Shown: positions 7,550 to 15,606 of the stretch, piece by piece
Layout: each line of letters begins with the position of its first letter
Position numbering within the stretch: the first letter of the stretch is position 1
Origin: Micromonospora_J zhanjiangensis
GTDB taxonomy: Bacteria > Actinomycetota > Actinomycetes > Mycobacteriales > Micromonosporaceae
Assembly: GCF_042650605.1 (NCBI RefSeq)
Contig: NZ_JBHSBN010000006.1
Span: forward strand, 1-64,000
Length of the DNA: 64,000 bases
Direction of reading: 5' to 3'
Notes under the pieces: model-generated
Databases searched by the model: none
Seen by the model: only the letters and a program-made list of their open reading frames with translations
What the model was told of the DNA's origin: nothing
Program-made: the position numbers and the translations under genes

Positions 7550-8581
7550 TCAGCCCGGTCGGCCGTAGCCGACGATGCCGCCGTCGATCTTCCTCATCCG
7601 GACGTGGTCGTTGCTCTGCGGCGCGTGCACCACCCAACCGTTGCCGACGTACATCCCGACGTGCGCCAGGTTGTTGTAGAACACCAGGTCACCGGGTATC
7701 AGTTCGGCCCGGCTGACCGACCTCACCAGCGAGTGCTGCTGGGCCGCGTTGTGCGGCAGGTTGACTCCGACCTGGGCCCAGGCCGCCATGGTCAGGCCCG
7801 AGCAGTCGTAGCTGCCCGGACCGGACGCACCCCAGATGTACGGCTTGCCGATCTGCGCACAGGCGAACTTGACCACCTTTCCGGCGTTGCCACCCGGGTA
7901 GTTCGCCGGGCAGGGCGCCGGCTTGAAGACACCTCCCGCCCCGCTGCCGTACGCCTGCAGGCGCAGCTTCTGCAGCCGGGCGATCTCGGTGTCGATGTCC
8001 TTCTTCTTCTTGGCCAGTTCGGCCTCGGTCCGGGTCAGCTGGGCGACCAGTCGGTCCAGCGGCGCCTTCTGCGCGGCGTACCTCGCCTTGAGGTCGACCA
8101 CCGCCTGGACGTCCTGCTGCTGGTCGCGGGCGAACTGGTCGAGCACCTCAAGCTTGTTGATCAGCTCCTTCGGGGAGCCGGTGGCCAGGATGGCGTTCAG
8201 GGCCGAGGCCTCGTCGCCCTTGTAGGCCCGGACCGCCAACTCGCCGACCTTGCTCATCGCCAGGTCCACCTGCAACTGCAGGGGCTGGATCTTCCGGGCC
8301 AGCTCGTCGGCCAGCTTCTTCTTCTTGGCCAGGTCCTGGCTGACGGCGTTGTGCTTCTCGATCGTCGGTTCGAGATCGTTCCACGCCGTGTCGATCTGCT
8401 TCTCGATGTCGCTGACCGACGGCGCGGCGTGGACGGGGGCCGCGCCGATGAGCAGCGCGGCGGCGCTGGCTACCGCGGTGAACGCGGTGGAAATGACGGA
8501 CCATCGCAAACGCGGTCGCGCGGTCGCACGGTCGGCGGGCGCCGACCGGACGGACCGGGACCGCGGGGCATGGTGTGCCAC
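7550..8581 (-). CDS. Secreted coiled-coil NlpC/P60 peptidoglycan endopeptidase (riboswitch-controlled)
   Basis: A 343-residue cell-wall hydrolase, RipA/RipC-like. The chosen start is a GTG 10-11 nt after AGAAGGAG, which gives a basic N-terminus, a hydrophobic export helix and VHAAPS cleavage near residue 50-55. A long coiled coil rich in Lys/Glu/Leu follows, then the NlpC/P60 domain with Cys260 (YDCSGLT), His307 (LAHVGMYVG) and a third polar site near His319 (VVHAPQ). The enzyme should cut the D-Glu/mDAP bond in peptide stems. The coiled coil may be regulatory, as in FtsX-linked hydrolases. Its 5' UTR holds a c-di-AMP riboswitch. A second gene of the same design lies at 11146-12171. Confidence 0.92.
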   Translation of the reverse strand: MAHHAPRSRSVRSAPADRATARPRLRWSVISTAFTAVASAAALLIGAAPVHAAPSVSDIEKQIDTAWNDLEPTIEKHNAVSQDLAKKKKLADELARKIQPLQLQVDLAMSKVGELAVRAYKGDEASALNAILATGSPKELINKLEVLDQFARDQQQDVQAVVDLKARYAAQKAPLDRLVAQLTRTEAELAKKKKDIDTEIARLQKLRLQAYGSGAGGVFKPAPCPANYPGGNAGKVVKFACAQIGKPYIWGASGPGSYDCSGLTMAAWAQVGVNLPHNAAQQHSLVRSVSRAELIPGDLVFYNNLAHVGMYVGNGWVVHAPQSNDHVRMRKIDGGIVGYGRPG

Positions 8582-8603
8582 CGGGGTCGGTACTCCTTCT
8601 CCC

Positions 8604-8779
8604 TGACCGCCTACCGGGTTAGCTGACGGGTTCGGGCGGAGAGGAGAGTGGTGCGCCCTACCGCGGTGGTGCTGCGGATTCACCCCGGTGTTGCCTGGGT
8701 CCCCGGCTCGTGCGTGACGATTCGGCGTGTCGACCCGCCGCCGCCCGGGATGGGCGAGCTACCGCCGGATCGACGGTCA
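8604..8779 (-). promoter_or_regulatory. c-di-AMP riboswitch (ydaO/yuaA class)
   Basis: On the minus strand the leader contains the conserved blocks GAGCCGGGGACCC, GGGGTGAATCCGC and CCCGAACCCGTCAGCTAACC in the correct order, and these define the ydaO/yuaA aptamer. The outer stem is formed by TGACCGTC (8772-8779) pairing with GGCGGTCA (8604-8611), with one G-U pair. The ribosome site of the NlpC/P60 gene follows within about 15 bases. In actinobacteria this class senses c-di-AMP and turns off cell-wall hydrolase genes. The AGGGAGAAGGAG after the outer stem could be masked or part of an alternative hairpin. Confidence 0.88.
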
Positions 8780-8782
8780 CCA

Positions 8783-8812
8783 AGAGTAGGGAAACGCAGC
8801 GGTGAATTGCAA
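8783..8812 (-). promoter_or_regulatory. Promoter of riboswitch-NlpC/P60 transcript
   Basis: The -35 TTGCAA (8807-8812) and -10 TACTCT (8783-8788) are separated by 18 bases. The predicted transcription start falls a few bases before the outer stem of the riboswitch, which supports both calls. Confidence 0.65.
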
Positions 8813-8926
8813 GTCGCGACACACCTTCATTCGTTATTCATGACGCACGGTATTCGCGATTACCAGTGAAGGTTTCCTACGGCTATCAGGCACAGCACCG
8901 GCAGCTATTGACGACCCGCCATGCCA

Positions 8927-8957
8927 GGGGTGAGGGTGACCACTGTCACCCACCCCC
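8927..8957 (+). other. Leader hairpin before amidase gene
   Basis: GGGGTGAGGGTGAC and GTCACCCACCCCC form a stem with one bulge and a CACT loop. It ends about 6 bases before the GGAGG ribosome site, so it may affect translation or mRNA stability. Confidence 0.4.
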
Positions 8958-8971
8958 GATTTGGAGGTCCG

Positions 8972-10996
8972 ATGCACCGACCGAGAGTGCCCGTGGGCAG
9001 GCGGATCCTGCTCAGCACCGCGCTGGTGGGCGCCGCGGCGCTCACCCCCGCCGGCGCCACGCCGGCGACGGCCGCGCCGACCGACAGCCGGCAACAGGAG
9101 TACGCCGCCGCGGCGGCCGAGTTCGGCGTGCCCGAGAGCGTACTGCTCGCCGTCTCCTACCTGGAATCGCGCTGGGACACCAACGCCGGCACGCCCAGCA
9201 CCGGCGGCGGGTTCGGCCCGATGCACCTCACCGACGGCCGGTACGTCGCCGGGCTGACCGCCGCCCGTCACGTCGACACGGACGAGGACCCGCGGGGCGA
9301 CGACTCGCGGCCCGCGTTGCGGGTCACCGGGCCGCAGGCGCCCGATCCCGACGCGCCCACCGCGGCGGCCCTGCAGACGCTGGACGCCGCCGCCCGGCTG
9401 ACCGGCAGCGCGGCCGAGGCGCTACGTACCCAGCCGGCCGCCAACATCCGGGGCGGCGCCGCGCTGCTCGCGTCGTACCAGAAGGGTCTCGGTGCCCCGA
9501 CCGGAGCCGGCAGCGACCCCGCGGCCTGGTACGGCGCGGTGGCCCGGTACTCGGGCGCGGACACCGCGGACGGCGCCGGCAGCTTCGCCGACGAGGTGTA
9601 CGGCACCCTCCGGGACGGGATGACCCGGGTGACCGACGACGGGCACCGGCTCACCCTGGCCGCCCGCGCCGGGCTGGCCCCGGCCCGGTCCTGGCTGGAC
9701 CGGTTGGGCCTGCGCCGCGCCGAACGGCCCGACGGCCTGGAGTGCCCGGTCGACATCTCCTGCGAGTGGATCCCCGCGCCGTACGAGAAGTACGGGCCGG
9801 GCGCCGGCGACTACGGCAACCACGACCTGAGCGACCGGCCGAAGCGGCAGAAGATCGAGTACATCGTCATCCACGACACCGAGGGCTACTACAACACCAC
9901 CATCGGCCAGGTCCAGGACCCGACGTACGTGAGCTGGAACTACACCATGCGCTCGGCGGACGGGCACGTCGCCCAGCACGTCAAGAGCAAGGACGTGGCC
10001 TGGCACGCCGGCAACTGGTACGTCAACGCCAAGTCCGTCGGCATCGAGCACGAGGGCTTCGCGGCCGCCGGCACCTGGTTCACCGAGGCGCTGTACCGCT
10101 CGTCGGCCAAGCTGGTCGGCTACCTGGCCAAGCGGTTCGACATCCCGCTGGACCGGCAGCACATCATCGGGCACGACAACGTACCGGGCACCACCCCGGC
10201 CACGGTCCGCGGCATGCACTGGGACCCGGGACCGTACTGGGACTGGGGGCACTACTTCGACCTGCTGCACCGCCCGTTCTGGAGCACCGGCACCTCGCTG
10301 ACCGGGCTGGTCACCATCGACCCGGACTACGCCACCAACCGGCCGGTGTTCACCGGTTGCGCCACCCAGCCGCCGAACAAGCCGAACCCGGACATCCCGC
10401 CCAGCACGCCGTGTCCGTCGCGCGGCTCGTCCGCGGTGGTGCTGCACAACGCGCCCAGCGACGACGCGCCACTGGTCCTGGACGAGGGCCTGCACCCGAA
10501 CGGCGCACCGTCCACGATGCACGTCTCCGACCACGGGGCGCGGGCCTCGACCGGCCAGACGTACGCGGTCGCCGACCGGCAGGGTGACTGGACCGCCATC
10601 TGGTACCTCGGGCAGAAGGCCTGGTTCCGTAACCCGAAGGCCGCGCCGACCGCCAAGTGGTCGCTCGGTCTGGTGGTCACGCCGAAGGCGGGCAAGGCGA
10701 CCATCCCGGTGTACGGCCGGGCCTACCCGGAGGCGACGGCCTACCCGGCCGGCGTACCCGTGCAGGCACTCGCCCCGCTGCAGTACACCCTGGCCGCCGG
10801 GCAGCGGTACGCCGTGGGCGGCGTGGCCACCGGCGAGTACTACCGGGCGACCACCTTCGACGGTTCGTCACCGGGCGACTTCACCGTGATCCGCGGCACG
10901 ATGCGGTACGTGCAGATCCAGTTCGGACACCGGGTGATGTTCGTGAACCTGGACGACGTGCAGCTCCTGCCGTCCCCGATCGGCGCGCCGCGCTGA
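8972..10996 (+). CDS. Secreted N-acetylmuramoyl-L-alanine amidase with muramidase-like and SH3-like regions
   Basis: A 674-residue exported protein starting at an ATG after TTTGGAGG. Residues 1-35 form a signal peptide ending ATAAPT. Residues about 45-90 (VPESVLLAVSYLESRW) look like the start of a lysozyme-like transglycosylase fold with a candidate Glu. The central amidase_2 domain (about 290-430) has IVIHDTEG, WHAGNWYVN, SVGIEHEG, HIIGHDNV and MHWDPGPYWDW, which supply the zinc His/His/Asp set. The C-terminal 200 residues are beta-rich and resemble SH3-type wall-binding modules. Role: cleaving the bond between MurNAc and L-Ala in peptidoglycan. It is divergent from the riboswitch-controlled hydrolase, with both promoters in a shared 390-base region. 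The transglycosylase part is a weaker call than the amidase. Confidence 0.88.
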   Translation: MHRPRVPVGRRILLSTALVGAAALTPAGATPATAAPTDSRQQEYAAAAAEFGVPESVLLAVSYLESRWDTNAGTPSTGGGFGPMHLTDGRYVAGLTAARHVDTDEDPRGDDSRPALRVTGPQAPDPDAPTAAALQTLDAAARLTGSAAEALRTQPAANIRGGAALLASYQKGLGAPTGAGSDPAAWYGAVARYSGADTADGAGSFADEVYGTLRDGMTRVTDDGHRLTLAARAGLAPARSWLDRLGLRRAERPDGLECPVDISCEWIPAPYEKYGPGAGDYGNHDLSDRPKRQKIEYIVIHDTEGYYNTTIGQVQDPTYVSWNYTMRSADGHVAQHVKSKDVAWHAGNWYVNAKSVGIEHEGFAAAGTWFTEALYRSSAKLVGYLAKRFDIPLDRQHIIGHDNVPGTTPATVRGMHWDPGPYWDWGHYFDLLHRPFWSTGTSLTGLVTIDPDYATNRPVFTGCATQPPNKPNPDIPPSTPCPSRGSSAVVLHNAPSDDAPLVLDEGLHPNGAPSTMHVSDHGARASTGQTYAVADRQGDWTAIWYLGQKAWFRNPKAAPTAKWSLGLVVTPKAGKATIPVYGRAYPEATAYPAGVPVQALAPLQYTLAAGQRYAVGGVATGEYYRATTFDGSSPGDFTVIRGTMRYVQIQFGHRVMFVNLDDVQLLPSPIGAPR

Positions 10997-11038
10997 CGGT
11001 GACCCGTCGTCCGTCGTTCTGACGGTCCCGGCACAGCG

Positions 11039-11074
11039 GAGAGCCCCTGGTGGACGGATCCACCAGGGGCTCTC
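11039..11074. terminator. Bidirectional hairpin, 16-bp perfect stem
   Basis: GAGAGCCCCTGGTGGA pairs with TCCACCAGGGGCTCTC around a CGGA loop, between two convergent wall-hydrolase genes. Confidence 0.85.
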
Positions 11075-11145
11075 TCGTGCGGTTCGCGGCGGGCCCTGGA
11101 CCGACCCGGACCGGCGGACGGACCGGGGATCAGCCGGACCGGGGA

Positions 11146-12171
11146 TCAGCCGGGTCGGCGGAAGCCGGCCACCGGCATCACGTCGATCTCGGTCATCTTC
11201 ACCGGCTCGCCCTCCTGGGGCGCGTGCACCATGATGCCGTTGCCGACGTACACGCCGACGTGGTGCAGGTCGCCGTAGAAGAAGACCAGGTCACCGGGGC
11301 GGGCCTGGGAACGGCTGATCGCCTTGCCCTCGTTCCACTGCGCGCCGGTGAAGTGGGTGAGGCTGACGCCGACCTTGCCCCAGGCGTACTTGGTCAGGCC
11401 GGAGCAGTCGAACGTGTTGGGCCCGTCGGTGTTCCAGACGTACCGCTTGCCGATCTGGGCACAGGCGACCTTGACCACGGTGCCGGCGGCGCCACCGACG
11501 TAGTCGGCCGGGCACGGACCCTTGCGCAACGCGCCACCCGAGCCGCTCTTTCCGTACGCGGCGAGCCGCAGCTTCTGCAGCCGGTCGACCTCGCCGTCGA
11601 TCTGCTTCTTGCGGGCGGCCAGTTCGGCGTCCTGCTTCGCCTGCTGGACGATGAGGATGTCGAGCTGGTTCTTCTCGGTGTTGTACTTGTCCCGGGCCGC
11701 GATCACCCCGGCGATGCGCTCGCGTTCGTCGGCCGCCATCCGGTCCAGCATGGTGAGCTGGTCGATCAGGCTGGCCGGCTTGCCACCGCGCAGCAGCGCG
11801 CTGATCTCGTCGTTCGGGCCGACCCGGTAGTAGCGGTTCGCGAGGTCACCGACCCGGTCGAGGGCGAGCGCGGTCTGCAACGACAGCGGCTGGATCTTGT
11901 CCCGCAGCTGGTCCGACTTCTTGCGGTTGACGACGAGCTGACTGTGCACCTTGTTGTACTGCTCGATCGTCGGTTCGAGCTGCTCCCACTGCTTGTCGAT
12001 CTGCGCCTCGATCTCGCCGATCGAGGGCGCGGCCTGGGCGTGCGCGGCGGGCAGCAGCACCGTACAGGCCATCATCGCGGCAGCGAGCAGGTGATTGGTT
12101 ACCCTGCGCAGCCGCCGTCGACCGTGCGGTGGTCGAACTGGCATGCGCGGGCTGACGGGCACGTGGGCCAC
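11146..12171 (-). CDS. Secreted coiled-coil NlpC/P60 peptidoglycan endopeptidase (paralogue)
   Basis: A 341-residue paralogue of the 7550-8581 hydrolase. The start is a GTG about 10 nt after AGAAGGAG. A basic head, hydrophobic helix and AQAAPS cleavage region are followed by a coiled coil of about 160 residues, then NlpC/P60 with Cys256 (FDCSGLT), His304 (LHHVGVYVG) and IMVHAPQ. The two proteins share layout and many identical segments (PTIE, KKSDQLRDKIQPLSLQ vs its counterpart), so they are duplicates flanking the amidase gene. Unlike its twin, the leader does not contain the c-di-AMP aptamer blocks, so the two enzymes should respond to different signals. A good sigma-70-type promoter lies upstream. 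Confidence 0.92.
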   Translation of the reverse strand: MAHVPVSPRMPVRPPHGRRRLRRVTNHLLAAAMMACTVLLPAAHAQAAPSIGEIEAQIDKQWEQLEPTIEQYNKVHSQLVVNRKKSDQLRDKIQPLSLQTALALDRVGDLANRYYRVGPNDEISALLRGGKPASLIDQLTMLDRMAADERERIAGVIAARDKYNTEKNQLDILIVQQAKQDAELAARKKQIDGEVDRLQKLRLAAYGKSGSGGALRKGPCPADYVGGAAGTVVKVACAQIGKRYVWNTDGPNTFDCSGLTKYAWGKVGVSLTHFTGAQWNEGKAISRSQARPGDLVFFYGDLHHVGVYVGNGIMVHAPQEGEPVKMTEIDVMPVAGFRRPG

Positions 12172-12258
12172 CGAGCACCGACTCCTTCTGGCGACAATTA
12201 CCGCCGGGTGCCTCCCGAAGGGGAAGTGGAGGTCGACGTCCCGAGCGGTCGGAGCCCC

Positions 12259-12287
12259 ACATTAGGGAAGCTTTCCCGCCGAATCAA
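12259..12287 (-). promoter_or_regulatory. Promoter of second NlpC/P60 gene
   Basis: The -35 TTGATT (12282-12287) and -10 TAATGT (12259-12264) are separated by exactly 17 bases. A leader of roughly 80 bases follows, with a short CTTCCCCTTCGGGAG hairpin but no aptamer motif. Confidence 0.6.
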
Positions 12288-12318
12288 GAAAGAGTTCGGT
12301 CACACCTGCGCAGTGCGA

Positions 12319-13362
12319 TCAGGCGGACACATTCGGTTTCGCCACAACGGTTTCCGCGTTATTTCCCACGATTGCCGTCAATACGTCGTCGAGCGTGAGT
12401 ACACCCAGCGGAGCCCGGCCGTCACTGACCAGCACCATGTGTCGACGTTCCCGACGCATCGCCAGCAACAGGTCGGCCAGGGTGCGGTCCGGTGGGACCA
12501 CCGCCAACGGCCGGAACACGTCCGACGGCACCGGTGCCCGACGGCTCGCCCCCTCGTACCCGAGCACGTCCTTGACGTGCACGAAGCCGAGCACCCGCCG
12601 GGTCGACCGCTGCACCACCGGAAACCGCGACCGGCCGGTACGGGTGGCCAGCACCTCCAGCGACGCCGGCGAGACGTCCTCGGCCACCGTGGTCACCGTC
12701 GACCACGGGTGCAGGGCGTCCGCGGCGGTGCGCTCGTGCAGGGCCAGCGCGCCGGTGATCCGGGCGTGCTCCTCCGAACCGAGCAACCCCTCGGTCCGGG
12801 CCTGGGAGACCAGCCCGGCCAACTCCTCGGCGGTGAACACCGTCTTGACCGCGTCCGCCGCCTCGATCCGCCACAGCCGCAGCACCTGCCGGGAGGCCCA
12901 CTTCATGGCCAGCAGCAACGGCTTGGTGGCCAGGCAGAAGGCCAGCATCACCGGCCCGAGCCAGACCGCGGACGACTCCGGACCGGCCAGCGTGATGTTC
13001 TTCGGCACCATCTCGCCGACCACGGTGTGCAGGAAGATCACGATGCCCAGCGCCAGCACGAAGGCGATCGGGTGCAGTGAGGCGGCCGGCAACCCGACCG
13101 CCGCGAACGGCGCCTCCAGCAGGTGGGCCAGGGCCGGCTCGGCGATGGCACCCAGGGCCAGCGAGCAGATGGTGATGCCGAGCTGCGCGCCGGCGATCAT
13201 CAGCGGGATCTGGTTCATCGCCGACAGCGTCCAACGGGCCCGCTTCGACTCCGCCGCCAGCGGCTCGATCACCGTACGCCGGGAGGCGATCAGGGCGAAC
13301 TCGCTGCCCACGAAGAACGCGTTGCCGAGCAACAGCAGAACGGTGATCAGCAGGTTACCCAT
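12319..13362 (-). CDS. CNNM/CBS-domain membrane protein (short form)
   Basis: A 347-residue protein with an N-terminal DUF21/CNNM transmembrane region of about four helices (LLITVLLLLGNAFFVGSEFALIASRR, then ITICSLALGAIAEPAL and VPKNITLAGPE), followed by a paired CBS domain (VSPASLEVLATRTGRSRFPVV, LGFVHVKDVLG, HMVLVSDGRAPLGVLTLDDVLTAIVG). CNNM/CorC-type proteins act in magnesium or sodium efflux and often bind ATP through the CBS pair. This copy lacks the C-terminal CorC_HlyC domain that its upstream partner keeps. The ATG follows GAGGA and overlaps the upstream gene by 8 bases, so the two are co-transcribed and may form a heterodimer. Confidence 0.9.
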   Translation of the reverse strand: MGNLLITVLLLLGNAFFVGSEFALIASRRTVIEPLAAESKRARWTLSAMNQIPLMIAGAQLGITICSLALGAIAEPALAHLLEAPFAAVGLPAASLHPIAFVLALGIVIFLHTVVGEMVPKNITLAGPESSAVWLGPVMLAFCLATKPLLLAMKWASRQVLRLWRIEAADAVKTVFTAEELAGLVSQARTEGLLGSEEHARITGALALHERTAADALHPWSTVTTVAEDVSPASLEVLATRTGRSRFPVVQRSTRRVLGFVHVKDVLGYEGASRRAPVPSDVFRPLAVVPPDRTLADLLLAMRRERRHMVLVSDGRAPLGVLTLDDVLTAIVGNNAETVVAKPNVSA

Positions 13363-14743
13363 GGTCCTCGCCGTTCTCCGGACGGACCACCCGGACCTGC
13401 TCGATCCGGTGCCGGTCCACCTCGACGACGGTGAACTCGTAGCCGCGCTCCTCGACCGTCTCGCCGGCCACCGGGATGTGCCCGAGCCGGGCCAGCAGGA
13501 AGCCCGCGAGGGTCTCGTACGGGCCCTCGGGCAACCGGAAGCCGGTCCGTTCGGCCAGCTCGTCCTCGCGCAGCACCCCGTCGACCAGGAGCGTGCGCTC
13601 GCCGCCCGGCACGGTCAGCTCCAGCCCGCCGCTGTCGGCGATGCTGGCCGGGTCGAACTCGTCGGCGATCTCCCCGACCAGCTCCTCGACCAGGTCCTCC
13701 ACGGTCACCACGCCGTCGGTGCCGCCGTACTCGTCGACCACGATGGCCAGGTCGGCGCCGGCCGTACGCAGCTGGGCGAGCACCCCGTCGAGGTCGAGGC
13801 TCTCCGGTACGTAGACCGGCTCCCGGGCCACCGCCGCCACCGTCGTGGCCGCCCGCCGGGCCGGCGGTACGCCGAGCGCGTCGGGCACCCCGGCGACACC
13901 GGTCACCAGGTCGAGGGTGTCCTCGTACACCGGGAACCGGGTCCGGCCGGTCTCCCGGGACAGGGCGAGCAGCTCGGCCACGGTGGCGGTGGCCCGCAGG
14001 GCCACCACGTCGACCCGCGGGGTCATCGCCTCGGCCGCCCGCTTGTCCCCGAACCGGATGGTGCGTTGCAGCAGCATGGCGGTGTCCGACGGCAGGGCGC
14101 CGGCGCGGGCCGAGATCGCGGCGAGCAGGCCCAGTTCCTCGGGCGACCGGGCGCTGGCCAGTTCCTCCTGCGGTTCGACACCGAGCCGGCGGACCAACCA
14201 GTTCGCCGAGTTGTTCAACGCCCGGATCAGCCAGCCACAGACCCGGGAGAAGGCACGCATCGGCGCGGCGGTGGCCAGCGCCGCGGGCATCGGCCGGGCC
14301 AGCGCCGCGTTCTTCGGCACCAGCTCACCGAAGAGCATGGACAGCAGGGTGGCCAGGGCGAGGGCGAGCACCGGCGTGATGCCGTCGGCGGCCGAGCCGG
14401 CCAGCGGTCGCAGCACCGGCCCGAACAGCCGGGCCAGGGCCGGCTCGGCGAGATAACCGGTGAGCAGGGCGGTGATGGTGATGCCGAGCTGGGCGCCGGA
14501 GAGTTGGAAGGAGAGCTCGCGCAGCGCCTTGCGGACCGTGGCGGCCCGCCGGTCGCCGCCGCCGGCGCGCTGGTCGATCTCCGCCCGGTCCACGGTTACC
14601 AGGGCGAACTCGGCGGCCACGAAGAAGGCGTTGCCGGCGGTCAGCAGTGCGAAGCCGACCAGTGGCAGCAGCGTGGTCAGGATCGGGCTGTCGATGATTG
14701 GTTCACCTCGGCGGAATTGTCCCACGGGTCCGACCGCGGGCAC
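13355..14743 (-). CDS. CNNM/CBS/CorC_HlyC hemolysin-family membrane protein
   Basis: A 462-residue member of the UPF0053/TlyC-like family. The start is a GTG 9 nt after GGAGGA. Order: CNNM membrane domain (LPLVGFALLTAGNAFFVAAEFALV, LGITITALLTGYLAEPAL, ELVPKNAALARP), CBS pair (MTPRVDVVALRATATVAEL, RFPVYEDTLD, ADLAIVVDEYGGTDGVVTVEDLVEELVGEI) and a C-terminal CorC_HlyC domain (LPEGPYETLAGFLLARLGHIP, VEERGYEFTVVEVDRHRI). VVDEYGGTxGxVTxEDxxE is the family signature. Probable role is divalent-cation homeostasis at the membrane; 'hemolysin' is a historical name. It forms an operon with the following short CNNM gene. The DedA gene is divergent, with 72 bases between. Confidence 0.93.
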   Translation of the reverse strand: MPAVGPVGQFRRGEPIIDSPILTTLLPLVGFALLTAGNAFFVAAEFALVTVDRAEIDQRAGGGDRRAATVRKALRELSFQLSGAQLGITITALLTGYLAEPALARLFGPVLRPLAGSAADGITPVLALALATLLSMLFGELVPKNAALARPMPAALATAAPMRAFSRVCGWLIRALNNSANWLVRRLGVEPQEELASARSPEELGLLAAISARAGALPSDTAMLLQRTIRFGDKRAAEAMTPRVDVVALRATATVAELLALSRETGRTRFPVYEDTLDLVTGVAGVPDALGVPPARRAATTVAAVAREPVYVPESLDLDGVLAQLRTAGADLAIVVDEYGGTDGVVTVEDLVEELVGEIADEFDPASIADSGGLELTVPGGERTLLVDGVLREDELAERTGFRLPEGPYETLAGFLLARLGHIPVAGETVEERGYEFTVVEVDRHRIEQVRVVRPENGEDHG

Positions 14744-14802
14744 GCGTACGGGTCCTCCAGCCGCGTCGATCCTTCCATCAGGGAACTCCCAGAGTCGTTA
14801 CC

Positions 14803-14808
14803 TAGGGT
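14803..14808 (+). promoter_or_regulatory. -10 box (TAGGGT), leaderless start of DedA gene
   Basis: TAGGGT lies 7 nt upstream of the ATG at 14816, with no Shine-Dalgarno sequence between them. Confidence 0.5.
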
Positions 14809-14815
14809 CGATCCG

Positions 14816-15496
14816 ATGAGCGACCTCGCGTACCCCCGGGCCGCACAGCCGGAGCCGACCGGCATCGCCGGCTGGGCCACCGATCTGATGGAGACCCTCG
14901 GGGCGCCGGGCGCCGGCCTCGCGGTGGCCCTGGAGAATCTCTTCCCGCCGCTGCCCAGCGAGGTGATCCTGCCGCTGGCCGGGTTCGCGGCGAGCCAGGG
15001 TGACATCGGTCTGGCGTCGGCCATCTGCTGGACCACGCTGGGCTCGGTGGTCGGGGCGGTCGCGCTCTACTACGTCGGCGCGCTGCTCGGCCGGGACCGG
15101 ACCCGGTCGATCGCCCGCCGGCTGCCCCTGGTCAAGGTCGAGGACGTGGACCGCACCGAGGCGTGGTTCGTCCGGCACGGCGGCAAGGCGGTGTTCTTCG
15201 GACGGATGATCCCGATCTTCCGCAGCATGATCTCGATCCCGGCCGGGGTCGAACGGATGTCGATGCCTCGGTTCCTGGTGCTGACGACCCTGGGCAGCCT
15301 GATCTGGAACTCCGTCTTCGTGTTCGCCGGCTATCTGCTCGGCGAGAACTGGTGGCGGGTGGAGGAGTACTCGGGGCTGTTCCAGAAGGTCGTCATCGGC
15401 GGTGTGCTGCTGGGCATCGGCTGGTTCGTGGTGCGTCGGTTGTCCCGGTCCGGTGCCCGGGACACGGCCGCCGCCGGGGATCGGGACGCCGGCTGA
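14816..15496 (+). CDS. DedA family membrane protein
   Basis: A 226-residue polytopic protein of the DedA/SNARE-associated family. Diagnostic pieces are ENLFPPLPSEVILPLAGF with the membrane-embedded acidic residue, GALLGRD, the FFGRMIPIFRSMISIPAG block with its functional Arg residues, and W.S.F...GY.LG near the C-terminus. Family members flip polyprenyl-phosphate or phospholipids and support envelope integrity; which substrate is used here is unknown. The start choice is supported by a TAGGGT -10 box 7 nt upstream, consistent with a leaderless transcript. The tail after residue 205 is Arg/Ala-rich and cytosolic. Confidence 0.93.
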   Translation: MSDLAYPRAAQPEPTGIAGWATDLMETLGAPGAGLAVALENLFPPLPSEVILPLAGFAASQGDIGLASAICWTTLGSVVGAVALYYVGALLGRDRTRSIARRLPLVKVEDVDRTEAWFVRHGGKAVFFGRMIPIFRSMISIPAGVERMSMPRFLVLTTLGSLIWNSVFVFAGYLLGENWWRVEEYSGLFQKVVIGGVLLGIGWFVVRRLSRSGARDTAAAGDRDAG

Positions 15497-15498
15497 GA

Positions 15499-15516
15499 CG
15501 TCCCGCCGCCGGGACG
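15499..15516. terminator. Short hairpin downstream of DedA gene
   Basis: CGTCCCG and CGGGACG form a 7-bp stem with a CCGC loop, 3 bases after the stop codon. It is small, so terminator function is uncertain. Confidence 0.35.
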
Positions 15517-15606
15517 CCGGACCCGACGGGCGGACGGCCGCCCGGTCGGATCCGGGTCCGCTCCCGCACCCCGGGGGTACGTCCGGACGCCCCCGTCGCC
15601 TCGCGG

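Noticed and set aside
12172..12318. A second c-di-AMP riboswitch before the other NlpC/P60 gene
   Set aside because: The conserved blocks (GAATCC, GAACCCGTCAGCTAACC) are absent from this leader, and it is too short.
12395..14815. Plus-strand open frame across the two CNNM/CBS genes
   Set aside because: It is in frame with the DedA gene only at its end. The CNNM/CBS motifs on the minus strand are unambiguous.
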